DNA of 64,000 nucleotides from Whitmania pigra (GCA_021613335.1 JAJTWR010000013.1:124001-188000); one strand, 5' to 3'. Shown: positions 49,641-61,099, counted from the first letter of the stretch. The notes: generated by a model from the letters alone, not told the origin. Made by a program: numbers and translations.

Positions 49641-52600
49641 CTATCGCTTATTTCCCGACGTGACCAGCAATTTCATGAGTTCCCTTTGGTCCATGGAACG
49701 TAGTGAAGCCACTTTAACCCCGAGTGCGTCTGCCACGGTGTTAAGGTCAAGGTCGAATTGTGCGAGGATTCCAATCAAGTCGATTTCTTTGCCGTTATAA
49801 GGGTCTCTCAGCTTAGGACAAGAAAGATTGCAATGCGGCCATCGACAAGAATCAATTTGCCTGTAAACATTTGCCTTCATTTTCTCGCATTGCGGCCTTT
49901 TGTTGGACTCCTTGTTCTTCTGCTTTTTGACGGCTTCTGAGAGTCTTCTGCGTCGTTTGGCTTCAGCAGAAAACAGACAGTTCCGTTTTTATTCGTTCAA
50001 TAAATTATTAAAAAAACAGTATTAATATTGCAACTACAACAATACCTCGTCGATCCTTCAATTCCATATTTTTGTACCTAGAATCATTTAATGGAGAAGC
50101 AAACTTGATGTTTGATTGAACTGAATTTGATTTCTTTAATTTCGATTTTGTTTCACTGGAAATAAAATAAAATAATAAATTATACAAAAAATGCGATTAC
50201 AATTATGAGATTGATAATTTCTAATTTAAAAAAAGAAAAAAGAAAAGACGATGTGTCGAAATCTCACCCGCCTAACTTGTTCTTCAGTTTGTTCAATTCC
50301 TGCTTTTCCCAACATTGCAGTTGGCTTGGAAGATTGGTGTTTCTAATTTTTATTGTACTCCAGTCGCTATAATTGTATAACACTGTCGGTTAAATCACTT
50401 TAAATTCAACTATTTAGAAGTAGGAAAACGAAAAATACCTTCTTGTTAGGAGTACGTGCAACAAGCAGCCCGGTGCAAACAGCGATCTAAAATATTTAAG
50501 ACCTTTTAATTAACAATAATTGTTATTATTTTAAAGCAATTACTTGACTATTTAACACACTCCTTATTGTTTATTTGGTTTATGCTGAACAGAACTCAGA
50601 ACAAATTCCCGTAAAATGAAAATGTCTTAGAAGCATTTTTGGAATTAGTCCAAAATGGGCAAGTAGACAGAGTGTTGGAATTTTGCAGCTCACCAAGAGA
50701 ATCATTGCGTGATGTCGTATATTCTATAAATAGTTCAGAATATGCATTTCTGCTTTGGTTTATGAGAACGTAATAGGATCCACGAAACAAGTTTACGCAT
50801 TTACCCACTAAAACAATTTTACCTAGCTAGTTATCACGCATAAGCATTAAAAGTTCGCGATTATTGTCGAACAACCATAAATAATTAATAATCAAAACAA
50901 TCATAAAATCATAACCCGAAAAACAACTAAAAAATAAAAGCGCATAGTAAAAATAGAAGCAATAAAACATAAAAATAAATAACGGTCTCCAAGGTGATTT
51001 ATCTGAGTTCGGCAGAGAATAATGAGACACCTCACTGAATAATTACCGACAACGTGTTTTCCGAGAAACTGTGAAGAAATCCAACCTGACGTGTGAAAGT
51101 GTATCTCTCGTTTCCATGCCAACGTCTTTGATGAAATTCCACTGCTCTGAATCGACCGGGGATCCGACATTGTTTGCAACCAGTTGGGCACCGTCGTACA
51201 AATTCTGAACGACAAACACTTCGGCTGGAATTAATAGAATGATTAAATTACAAATATGATGCTGTTTATGTCTAGTTTGGTAATTAATTATTAGTTATTA
51301 ATTATTATACGACGAAAGAGTAAAAGATTCAAGAAATAATTGTTACTTGACAGCGTTGGATAAACATATTGACCGAAGAAGCACTTCCAAGGGTCTGACG
51401 CATACTGATCGTAGCATTTTGAAGGAACGATAGCATTCCACAAACTAATTAGAAAACATAAATAATTTAATTCTTGACCACTCAATGAAGTCTATCTTCA
51501 ACTGAAGAACTCACGGCATGGCCTTCTTAATGGTTTCCAAAGGCGAGCACTGCTGCATTCCGGTGCAAACGGTTTGTCTGAACTGAGAGTTGTCAATGAA
51601 CCAGCCTGAGTCTGATATTCCTCTCACGACGATGGGTTGTTTGTCGCTTCTTTCAGATTCGGTGTTGTGAAGTTGATTAATTAACAGAAAAACTCTGTCA
51701 ATGTTCAGGAGCACGCCCGTACCTCCTGCGCTGAAATGTTAAATTTAAATGTTCATTAGAGGCCAGATTCAAGCTGAAATAACTAAATGTTAAGCGTACT
51801 ACTAAGTACATATTACTAGTTACTAATAAAATAAAATGTGTATATTTAATAATTCAGTTTAATTTAAACCTTTGAACGAAGTCTTTAAAATTGTTTTTAA
51901 TTCTCGAATACTTCTAGTCAACGTTTTATGAAATTCAGCTTCTTTCTCGTTAAAAGCAATAATTGAGAAAAAATATTTTAAAAATCGGTTCATCGGAATT
52001 AATAACTTGCCTTGAACCAGCCAGGTACACGAGAGTGCTTTCCGAGTTCAAGGAATCATTGCTTTGCACCTCTCCCATCCTGTGGACCTCCACCAAATCT
52101 CTTACCACTTCTTCCACTATGTTCGAGCCCATGAAAGAGAAAGCATCTGAAAGAAGGAATAAAATAATTGTTTATAATAGAGTCCCTTAAAAGTAAACAC
52201 CAGGGCCGTTCGTCAGTTAGCTTCTTTTTAACGACTTTTCGATGAATTATTTTACATTTGGAAAATTAAAAAATAAAATCGTCATTTATCCGAAAACGCC
52301 TCGTGCCTAATAGTCGGTAAATTAATCGGAGTTGAAGAAATGTTAATGAGATGTTTCAACCTCTGTCGGTTGCTTTGAAGGATCCACTCCACGAATCGCT
52401 TGAACAATACGGCACGAACCTGCAATTTGAAACCAGCCAGTTTTAGCCGAATGTTGTCGCGAGCATGAGAATCAATGATAAACTCAGTTACACGTGATTT
52501 CCATTGAAGAAAAATGAATTCTCCTGACGATTTGACGATAAAATTCCAACCCCTGCAGTGAGAAATTTTTATTCAGATGAAAGACGAAAGATTAAAATGG

Positions 52601-53400
52601 TCGCTAACGTGCTCGTCAACAAACCCTTCATGACATAAGGAAGATTTTGTGACGTCATGAACTGTGGAGACTGGAACCATCTCTTGAGGCAACTCATTCC
52701 ATCGGAGCATAACCAGCCTCCTGCAAGTTGAGTCAAGTAATTAAAACTTCCTTGAAAGACATGAGCGGTCGGTCATTCCTACCTTCCAGAAATATGATCC
52801 ATCTATTACTTTCCAAGGATTTCTTCAGGTAATACCTGCATTCAAATATTTTACGGAGCCCTTCCATTACAAACGTGTGTTTTTAATTCTAATGTTAAAT
52901 GTACCTTAATTATTTTAAATCTAACTTATTAAATTATTTACAGCATTTACAACAATATTTTGAAATCAATTTGAAAATTCGTACGGCAGTTACCCGGGTG
53001 TGGATCCGTCGTTGCAGACGACCGAAGAATTCCGTATGAAGTGTTTCGTCATCTCATCGCCTTCGATTTTTGATTTTAACGTGCGGAGTTTCAGTCCTCT
53101 TTTGTTCGAATGATTCTTGAGAGTCTTCTGTTTATTATCGCTTTTAGACTTGATTTTGCCGTTTTTAATTTTACTCGTCTTTGCTACAGAAGAGGTACTC
53201 GTCTTGTTGATGGAATTGTTATCCCCTTTGGAGGAATATGAAAAGTGGGAGACTTGCACGGTTTCGTCCCGCAGATTAGCGGTGGAATCCACGACATTGA
53301 ACTGAGAAGCTCCTAATCCAAGCTGAGTCTTTGAAGTTTCGTTCGACGCATAACTCAATAAGAACATTTGACAACAAATCAAAACCACCGCTGAACGCAT
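49641..53400 (-). CDS. NOTUM: NOTUM palmitoleoyl-protein carboxylesterase (Wnt inactivator)
   Basis: Thirteen exons (53400-52994, 52835-52783, 52720-52625, 52552-52492, 52419-52361, 52146-52011, 51730-51515, 51444-51347, 51224-51086, 50486-50439, 50366-50268, 50155-50046, 49960-49641) join in phase to 613 residues (human 496). A signal peptide (MRSAVVLICCQMFLLSYAS) is followed by a Lys/Ser-rich region of about 90 residues, then the hydrolase core: DGSTPGYYLKKS, FLEGGWLC (oxyanion), FVPYCSSDSWSG, and the nucleophile elbow LAGSSAGGTG. The catalytic triad is Ser271, Asp311 (ISDSGWF) and His432 (APGCLLH). The C-terminus carries the Cys-rich WPHCNLSCPKLRDP. NOTUM is secreted, binds glypicans and removes palmitoleate from Wnt. 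About 70 extra basic residues (KLKKSN, AKRRRRL, KKQKNKE) precede the last module. The start at 53400 was chosen over the in-frame ATG at 53436 because the signal peptide follows directly. The Ser271 codon is split by a GC-AG intron. Confidence 0.96.
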
Positions 53401-55460
53401 TGTTCCCCTTTGATCAATGAAATGTAATCTAATCATGTCTAGTTAACCTAACTTATTTTGTTAGCTTATATTTTTTAACCTAATTAACTATTTAATTACT
53501 TATATAATTTAAACGATTATGGGAGAGATAAGAGCAAAATTTGAAAATCTTATGAAATGCTCACCTACTCAACGTGTTTTATAGTAAAGCCTGCACGCTC
53601 TTCGTTCATCCATCCTCCGGTGAAAAACTTAAAAGGAACGTAGCCTCAATCACGAATTTCCTTCGTAGATTTCGTTCAAAATAAAATCCAAACATGGCTT
53701 CTTAATTGAACATTGAATACAATGCTTGGTGATTTAAATAAATAACCCACTGGGAATTCAGGAAATTGCTCGATTACTTTCGAGACTCAATACGTCAGAC
53801 GCAGTTGCAACACTTGATTTGAAAATGCTCGAGAATTCTAAACTGTTGTGGTTTTGTGTCACTGAAAGTATCATTGATATTCATCAATTTGAAGAGAAAC
53901 TGAACTTTTTCTCAGGCAACTGGTGCTCGTTGGAGTTCTAAAGACTTCAATTCGAGGAGTTTCAGTTAGCAAGTTTGAAGCGATTGATCCTTCCGTTCGG
54001 CGTCATCTCAACTTCAACCATTCTTGAAACGGAAAATGTAACGAGCTCGGCACGATTAACGTTCGACGTGCCGCTTTGATCTCCTTTCATTGTGCCGCTC
54101 CTCCTTCCCCCTTCTTTCTTGTCTAGTTTAAAACAATATTAACCGCTAAGATCAAAGTTTTGCTGGCTTTGATCCGGGCGTTTAGTTTTCATACTCGAGA
54201 CAGCGGTTAATGTTTTGATAATTGTCTGTAAGGCGTTTCTTGAAAATATTTTTGTTTGAAGATAAACGCGCATTTCTAGGTTTGAAGTCATTTCTCCGAT
54301 TGATGTGTCGGTAATTTGTGCATTTTTATCCTACGCCTTCTGTGTGGCTTTCGGAATCACAAGTTTTCGATTAATTTCCAGGAAAGCCGTTGAACAAAAA
54401 ACAATCAAATTTGCCTTGAAATTGCTCATGCAAGAAAATTAATGAAAGGATAATAATTTGTAATGAAACGAAATTACCTAAGAAATCCACTGGGAAACTT
54501 GAACTCAGTTGTCCTGCATAAGATCTAAACCCAAAATTATTGTCTATCAACATGCGATCTACCAGAGTTTATCTTTGATTATAATTTTGTCAGCCTAAAC
54601 TGGCAGAAAGTACTAAAGGGATTTTATTCACATCGCGAAGCGAAGTCGGTGTTAAAACAAAAGACCTTTTAGAGAAAGCATTCATTGCTTAAATTTGAAA
54701 ATAAATCAGCTTATGTTTCTCTTTTTCTCAAAGGGGGGCCGCCTGCCAAGTTATTCCCACAGGAAATATTCGGGATTTAACGTCTTTTTCTTTGCTTTCG
54801 GATCTTTAGTGCGCTTGGGAGTTGTGTGCAAATCGAGGATGTTATGGCTTGTATTTATTTCCTGGGTTCTGATGGAATACTATCCCAAAATGTATTTATT
54901 TATTCAATAACAAACCGAGAGGCAACCCATTTAGAGAATCGTAGATAAGAAAAAGGAAAACGTCATCAGCAGTGAATGTAATGGGGTATGTAATGTAAAG
55001 GTCTTGAATGTAAGTTTATTCACATCGTTTGGCAACCCAGAGTCTCGTGCATGGCGAACGATTTCTGTCGAGGGGATAAGCAATAGAGGTGCATAAGTAT
55101 TTCACAAAAGTGCTTGGATGGTTGCAAAAATCAATAAAATTCTATAAATATAAATCAAGAAACCCGTTTGGAATTAATATTTAGAATCGCTTCAGTATCG
55201 GATACCCTCTACAAAGCTGGAATTACCATCTATTCATACTGTTGGAGTAACAAAGGAATAGATCAAGATGGTCTGCAATATTCATCTTCTCCCACGTTCA
55301 ATGGCAACAATGGTGTTTCATCGATGAAATCAAACTTTAAACTTTGTCATCGAGTTTAACGACTCTTCCTTGCAGAACTCAATTACTTGAGTAGGTCTAT
55401 CTGGCTTTAGACATGACATGTCATCACGGCATGACTTTAGCTAAGGTTCCTTAGTCCTTC
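53401..55460. other. Intergenic upstream of NOTUM
   Basis: No convincing exon. The NOTUM promoter should lie just above 53400. The open frames near 54.7 and 55.2 kb lack domain signatures. Confidence 0.4.
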
Positions 55461-55464
55461 ATTA

Positions 55465-56834
55465 GGGGCCGTCCATAAAGTATGTCACGCTCGAGGGGGA
55501 AGAGGGAGTTGACGTCACAAAAATTAGAAAATTTAAAAAAAAATAAAATTTTATAATAAATTTTTAAAATGCTGATTCTCTGTAATCTTCGGGAATGAAG
55601 CTCCAAAAATCACGATTAGCTTTGTTTCAGCCAGATTATTTATCGTTCAGTATTTCTAAAGGTGCCAGTCAAACTGATCCGTTCACAGAATATATCCATG
55701 AAAATTTCTGCGCAGACACAGTGTCACATTTGGAAGAGTTATCATCAATTTTAGTACTTCACGAAGTTTGTTTCTTGAGCCAGGATGATAAAGCAAGAGT
55801 TCCAATAGGATTGACGGCAGCTAATAAACAGGCATCATTACTCATACATATGGAAAATCAAGTCAGACCACGATTATGTTGTTGCAGCTAAAACACAAAC
55901 TGATTCCGTCAGTGAAATGTTGTGGTAAAATGCGAAGTTCATATTTCAACATTCTACCTGGCAGATTTTTTCCTCCTCCAATTCCAAACAAACAAGTGCT
56001 TAAAACCTCAGAAAGAGCAGATCCGGAATCTTATAAATTCCCTTCATTGTTTATGGCACAAACTCTAAACTTTGATGACATTTTTGTCCATTATTGCAGA
56101 GCAGTTTGCTGGATCGAATTTGCAAAGTTTGTTCACAATACTTTGCTTCGCAAGCAATGTTGAAAAAACACACAACATCACAAAGCTCAAGCTGTGGATT
56201 GTGTCCCGACAAACATTTGTCCAGAGATAACTCGTGCAAAGTGCATAAAACCTGTGAGAAGCGCTGCTCGGAGGCAAAGGGAATTAATGGCAGTTATAGC
56301 CAGGAAAGAAAACGCAGAAGATATTGAGTGGCTAGATGAGGATGAAGTAGACTTATCTTCAGTTGTCCTTCCAGGAAACTCTGGTGCTGAAAATGTGTTG
56401 CCTTTAATAACTATGGATGAACACTTAACTTCGCCTTGGATGGATGATATCTTGTGAACATTTTCAAAATTAATAAAAGCATACTGAATCAATGTGAAAC
56501 AAGAATATTTCTAATAAATGGTAACATTACCTTTTATTATACAAGTTGCTTTGCGACATTGTTTAAAATTATTATAATGTGTTTTATGTAATTGCCAAGA
56601 AATTTCTAGTTTATTAATGTTAAATATGACTAAATGCAATGTTTTTAGGTAAGTGTTTTAGATTTTAGTTTAATCAGTTGTTAAATTTTTGGTTTTTCAT
56701 GTAACTGTTGCGGTGATTGAGGTGTGTGACGTACTTCTTAGGTTTAGGGGGTCTGAGATTTGTGACAGGATGTAACGTGGAGGAGGGGGTTTAAAATGGT
56801 CTAAAATAGCGTGACGTACTTTATGGACGTCCCC
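55465..56834 (+). mobile_element. Complete TIR DNA transposon (1.37 kb) with 4-bp ATTA target duplication
   Basis: The ends GGGGCCGTCCATAAAGTATG/TCACGCT and, reversed, GGGGACGTCCATAAAGTACG/TCACGCT match at 25 of 27 positions. ATTA flanks both sides (55461-55464, 56835-56838). The inside encodes, across at least two frameshifts, a protein with VSHLEELSSI, CFLSQDDKARVPIGLTAANK, KHKLIPSVKC, YFNILPGRFFPPPIP, a Cys/His segment CKVCSQYFASQAMLKKH and an acidic C-terminus ending MDDIL. The SQDDK region may be the first catalytic Asp of a DDE transposase. The superfamily is not assigned. Confidence 0.8.
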
Positions 56835-57156
56835 ATTAACTAACTTTTATGTCGTATTTCTCTCAATAAGTTTATAGTATACAGAAAACAGAACATGATG
56901 ATTCAAGAATAATTAACAGTATCGTCAAATCTATTTCAAAATAAAACATTTAACTCAGTTTGAGATCGGTATTCTCACTGGCAAAATGAAATTTATTCTC
57001 ATTTTATTTTAATTTAATCCCAGAACAAATCGCGGCAGTTGATGTGCTGTAACGTTATAGTATTATGAAGAAAACCTATTTGATAATGATTAATTAACCA
57101 TTTAATATTTACCTATTTGTTTATTTTCTTACTTTTCTTCTTTTGTTAATTTTTAG

Positions 57157-57249
57157 ATATCAATGAATGCTCCAGTAATGTCTGTCCACCAAATAGTAGT
57201 TGTGTTAACTCGTTTGGTTCCTATTACTGCTTAAGAACAGATGCAATTG
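57157..57249 (+). CDS. Orphan calcium-binding EGF exon
   Basis: A 93-base exon between TTTTTAG and GTAAGG, phase 1 on both sides as usual for EGF modules. With the preceding G it reads DINECSSNVCPPNSSC then VNSFGSYYCLR, the calcium-binding EGF consensus (D-I-N-E-C, C-x-N-x(4)-G-S-Y-x-C). The sixth Cys is not in this exon. Exons of the parent gene were not found on either side, so it may be part of an unrecognised gene or a relic. Confidence 0.6.
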
Positions 57250-57506
57250 GTAAGGCCTTGTTATATTAATTGATTTTTAATAGCAATAAAAATTGTTTTA
57301 CGATAACTTGCATTCGTAAGATATCAATATTAATAGGCATTGCAAAACACGTAAAATACTTAGGATCACATAAAAGGATCACTTTGACGCGATGCATATA
57401 GTGCTATATAAAAGAAGTTACAATCAATGCAGTCTAATAACGATGAAGTAGATGCCAAGAGATGTAAAAAGATTTCCAATTTATTCTACTCGGAAGGCCA
57501 AAGGTT

Positions 57507-57634
57507 ATCATAGTAATGTTTTATTAACGTCCGTTGCATAGCTAGATGATTAGGACGGTGCTCCCGCAGCGGGGTTTGAATCCTCGCTGCCATCGTGAGA
57601 GGCGCAGTCTTAACCGTTAGGCCATGCGGGCGCA
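57507..57634 (-). mobile_element. tRNA-derived SINE with 9-bp target duplication
   Basis: Flanked by CCAAAGGTT at 57498-57506 and 57635-57643; the uninterrupted site exists in the related LINE copy at 24.1 kb. On the minus strand it starts with a tRNA-like head (57631-57562) having A-box TGGCCTAACGG and B-box-like GATTCAAACCC and acceptor arms CCCGCA/TGCGGG. A tail AATCATCTAGCTATGCAACG then GACGTTAATAAAAC follows. Confidence 0.75.
57562..57631 (-). tRNA. Degenerate tRNA-Glu(CTC)-like head of the SINE
   Basis: About 70 bases with a pairing acceptor stem and T-arm and a CTC at the anticodon position. The anticodon stem and D-stem do not pair properly, so this is not a working tRNA. Confidence 0.5.
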
Positions 57635-58477
57635 CCAAAGGTTCCATCACGACCACCGGGAATTTATACAAAATTTGTTACTGGGACGGGGGTGTTAACA
57701 AAGATCTGGGAGATATCTCCCTCATGGCTTCAGACTTCATCCTAGACGACATGCGACAACTGATATTTTACGTAACTTTTCCAAATTAGACTGTGTACAT
57801 TTCCAACAATCAGGGGAGGTGGCAACAGTGGGTACTGAGGGGCATTGAAGAGTTATTCTCAAGTTGCAAGTGTTTGACATAAGGAGTCAATCTTTAAATC
57901 ACCTTCAATTAATATTTCTAAAAAATTAGCTTTTCGTTAATTGCTTCATTGCAATTAGGTCTATTGTTAATCATAAATATTTTTGAATTATGTAACTTTA
58001 TAATTATTTATTTAAACTATGAACTGTTTAAAAGTTGTTACAGCCCTCAAGGTCAAGCATCTGACAACAACGGTGAGATCAAAACCACAACCATTGCTCT
58101 GACCTCCACGCTCTCAGCGGTAATTCGTGTCACTTTAATCCCACTTAATTCCTCATCATGAGGAAAAGGAGGGGCGACTTGTCTTCTGTGAATGGAGGAC
58201 TGAGTCATAAACCCTCTATGTTCTCAATGTCAGTCACAGTGAGATCGAACAATTTTGGAGCTGTTAATTCGAAGTTTGGGCTCTACGGTGAAGAACAATC
58301 TGAGATTGTCCAATGGCCTTTCAGGCATCAACGAACTCTCAAGCGAGACATGAGAGGAATGTTTTCATGTTTTCATGTTTATTGTCTAAATGTCTGCTAC
58401 TTTTAGAAAAAGATCAGCAATGATTGATAAACATTTTGAGAAAAAATATTAATAAAGTTGTTAAAATAGAACGGTGT

Positions 58478-58637
58478 CCGATCGCCGATGCCTACTTGTG
58501 ACATCCCTCAAGCACGGCACATTATCACGAAACCCCCTCAGAATCCTATAAAGCCCTGAGTAAATATCGGCCACTATATTTCAGTCCAAATCATCTGTTA
58601 TGCAACGGACTTTAATCAAATAAATGAATAAATAATC
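58478..58637 (+). mobile_element. LINE 3' end
   Basis: Short coding remnant (TVSDRRCLLVTSLKHGTL, SRNPLRIL then stop) followed by the tail GTCCAAATCATCTGTTATGC then AACGGACTTTAATC and AAATAAATGAATAAATAA. The tail repeats at 40678-40727. Confidence 0.6.
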
Positions 58638-58867
58638 GTCTTCTACACAAAACAGCTTGTACTAAAAAATGTATCTAAGATTAAAGGGTTAAAGATATAG
58701 TTTTATCAAAAATATTTCTTTTAATTAATATAACAAGTATTAAAAGTTATTGGATTGACATTGAATGTTTTGAAGTTCCTTTCAAGCGACTAAGGTTTTA
58801 CATAGATGTTGAGGACTCAAAACCCGGGTTTTATTTTGCTTAAAGAAACCATGCCATCACTTTTTAG

Positions 58868-60420
58868 TCATTCGTCATCCATTTCATTGTCTTCCATAAA
58901 ATCGACATCATCGTCATCCGTATATTCTTCATCCGAATAGATTTTCTCCTCAAAACCTTCCATGAAAAAAAAGCCTTTCCTCAGATACCTGGTGAGCTTA
59001 TAAAATTAAGAAAAGTTATTTTTGATATGACATTCTTAAGATTATTAAATGTATGTAATCTAATTTATCTATGAAATGTTCTCTTTGAAGAATTATTAGT
59101 TTCCAGTATTTAATGAATACCTCACTTATTTCTTCTCCTTTGACCATCTTTATCAGTGCTTCTATCATGTTATGTTTATCATGCATTTGAAACATATAAG
59201 GACTGCAAATAAAAAAATTAAAATAAATTTACCAATAATCATAAAGTTTTGAGTAGCGATTTGAATACCGACCAATTTATCAGAAAGGTCTCAAGAATCC
59301 ACAATTTACCGCGAGTAGAAGGATTTTTTAATGCATTGCTTAGAATATCTACAATTCGTTTTTCTAGCTCACACTTGAAGATTCGATTAGCCTTTGAAAA
59401 ATTAATAAACAAATCATTATAAAATAAAATAAATTAGCTTTAGCCAATCAGTTAGGAAATCAGTTAAATGTAAATAATAAATAAATAAGTAATTCATAAT
59501 CGGCACTTCTGATTTGAGATTAATGATTGACAGTCTTTAAAAGAAAATTGAGCAAGTGCAATTGATAATGCATAATTTACCAAAACAGAAGCAAATTTTG
59601 GATGCCTTAATAAGGCAGCATGTAAAATCTTCCAGACATTGATGGTGATGATGATGATATCATGTTATATTTTTCGTCTTCATTCTCAGCCGATATGAAG
59701 TACTTGTACAGAATTTCAATTACGAATGTTAGATAAAAGTATCTAGTCGGCTCCATCTGATTCATTGTACACACTGTAAATAAGTTTTCTATGGATGTGC
59801 TGTCGAATTATCCCTACGCAATGATGAAAATATATAAATTTTACTTCATGAGATTTTTAAAAGTGTATATTATCTTAAAATTGCTGTCTCACAACTTTTC
59901 ACCTTTATGATACAACAGTAAAGCAGAGTATTAATGATGCAATAAACATTTACTTAGACACCATTAACGCGAGTTGTTATAATGATATCATAATATAATG
60001 ACATTCAGTTATAATAAAATATAAGTCTCTTTAGTGATGGAAACTGTTAAGCAAATACTTTTCACAAAATAAAATCACAAAATAAAAGCCAAACCGGTTT
60101 ATAAATGAAGTTACAATTATAAGCCTCCAAAAGCTTCAAATACATTCCAGACATTCTTGAGTAACTCCAAGCTTCGTATTTTATTTCGTATGCTCTGATA
60201 TCTACCCGATTATCATATGCTTTTAGAAATTTCTTGATTATTTTACCAGCTGAAAGTACAGTAAATTAATTTCAAATGTTTGCAATTAAAAAATAAACAC
60301 GAATAAAAGAAGGAAATCTAACACAGTCGTTTGATGAATGAAATGATTCTCATTTGCTTTGGATTCTCTGATTTGGGAAGATTCAACAAAAATATTCTAA
60401 AAACTAATGATATTGAGTTA
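58868..60420 (-). CDS. Unidentified gene, helical protein with acidic C-terminus
   Basis: Candidate minus-strand exons with good splice sites are near 60412-60325 (NIFVESSQIRESKANENHF), 60249-60120 (KIIKKFLKAYDNRVDIRAYE), 59840-59580 (VIEILYKYFISAENEDEKYN, then in another frame INVWKILHAALLRHPKFASV), 59395-59270 (ANRIFKCELEKRIVDILSNA, KLWILETFLINW), 59203-59115 (PYMFQMHDKHNMIEALIKMV) and 58988-58868 (YLRKGFFFMEGFEEKIYSDE, ending EDNEMDDE). The content looks like helical repeats of HEAT/ARM type with an Asp/Glu tail, as in some nucleolar or scaffold proteins. I do not recognise the family. Not all phases match, so exons are missing or mis-set, and the 59.6-59.8 kb part shows a frame change that could be an unseen intron or a mutation. 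Confidence 0.4.
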
Positions 60421-60604
60421 TGATTTTTGATTCGACAAAATAAACTTTGCGTACAATATGTACCTGTCATTTTTTTAGAACCAACAATACTAACAAAAAT
60501 AACTGTATTTAGATTTTAATTATTTATTCTTGTATAATTTAGAAGTATAATACAATATAGTAACACGCGAAAGTTCGTAATATCAATTTATTTACACAAA
60601 AAAA

Positions 60605-61090
60605 TCAACTCTTTGGGTCTCTCTCTAAAGTGGCAATTTCGCTGTCTTTCCTCAGGTTGTTTGCCTGGACCAAGAGATTCATGTTCCTGGTTTGTGCGTT
60701 TGCGTCCATTAATATTCGAAATTCTCTGTCATATCCCTGTCGTGTTTTAGAGTCTTCAGCTTCTTCCTCAACACGATTACGTCATCTTCATTCGCTTTTC
60801 GTTTTGAGGTTACGGCTGGCTGTCCCTCTTCCTCATGCAATGCATCAAAATAAAATTTATATCTCTGCCTTGATGCTTTAAAATGGCTCAGGACAGATTT
60901 ATCATTTTTAAAATTGCCCACACCTTCAACACGGTTGAAGTTTCTAATGGTCTCCAATCATCCTCCCTGCATTCAAGCTCACCTTTTCCACAAATCAAAC
61001 TTTTACTTATAGAGAAAACTCTTTCAACAGATGCCTGATCATGACTCAAATTTAGCAAAACATTACTATGTCCTTCAATATCAATGCATG
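60605..61090 (-). pseudogene. hAT transposase C-terminal remnant
   Basis: The minus strand reads NLSHDQASVERVFSISKSL, the hAT dimerisation motif (S-x-Q-A-x-V-E-R-x-F-S). After a frame change it reads DKSVLSHFKASRQRYKFYFD, LRKKLKTLKHDRD and ANNLRKDSEIATLERDPKS then stop, the coiled C-terminus common in invertebrate hAT proteins. The N-terminal and catalytic regions are missing. Confidence 0.7.
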
Positions 61091-61099
61091 ATCGTTACC

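Larger units (their letters stand above)
57427..57842 (+). mobile_element. LINE remnant, second copy, with a SINE inserted
   Basis: Matches 24024-24310: CAATGCAGTCTAATAACG, GATGTAAAAAGATTTC, GGGAATTTATA, AACAAAGATCTGGGAGATAT and GGCAACA(G/A)TGGGTACTGAGG. The match is interrupted by 57507-57634. Confidence 0.8.

Noticed and set aside
55168..55359. Short plus-strand open frame with an upstream AG
   Set aside because: No domain signature, no in-phase partner exon, and the other frames at the same acceptor contain stops.
56187..56492. Minus-strand open frames at 56.1-56.5 kb
   Set aside because: Antisense to the transposase-like frame of the TIR element.
57562..57631. Functional tRNA-Glu gene
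   Set aside because: The anticodon and D stems do not pair, and the sequence is the head of a SINE with target duplications.
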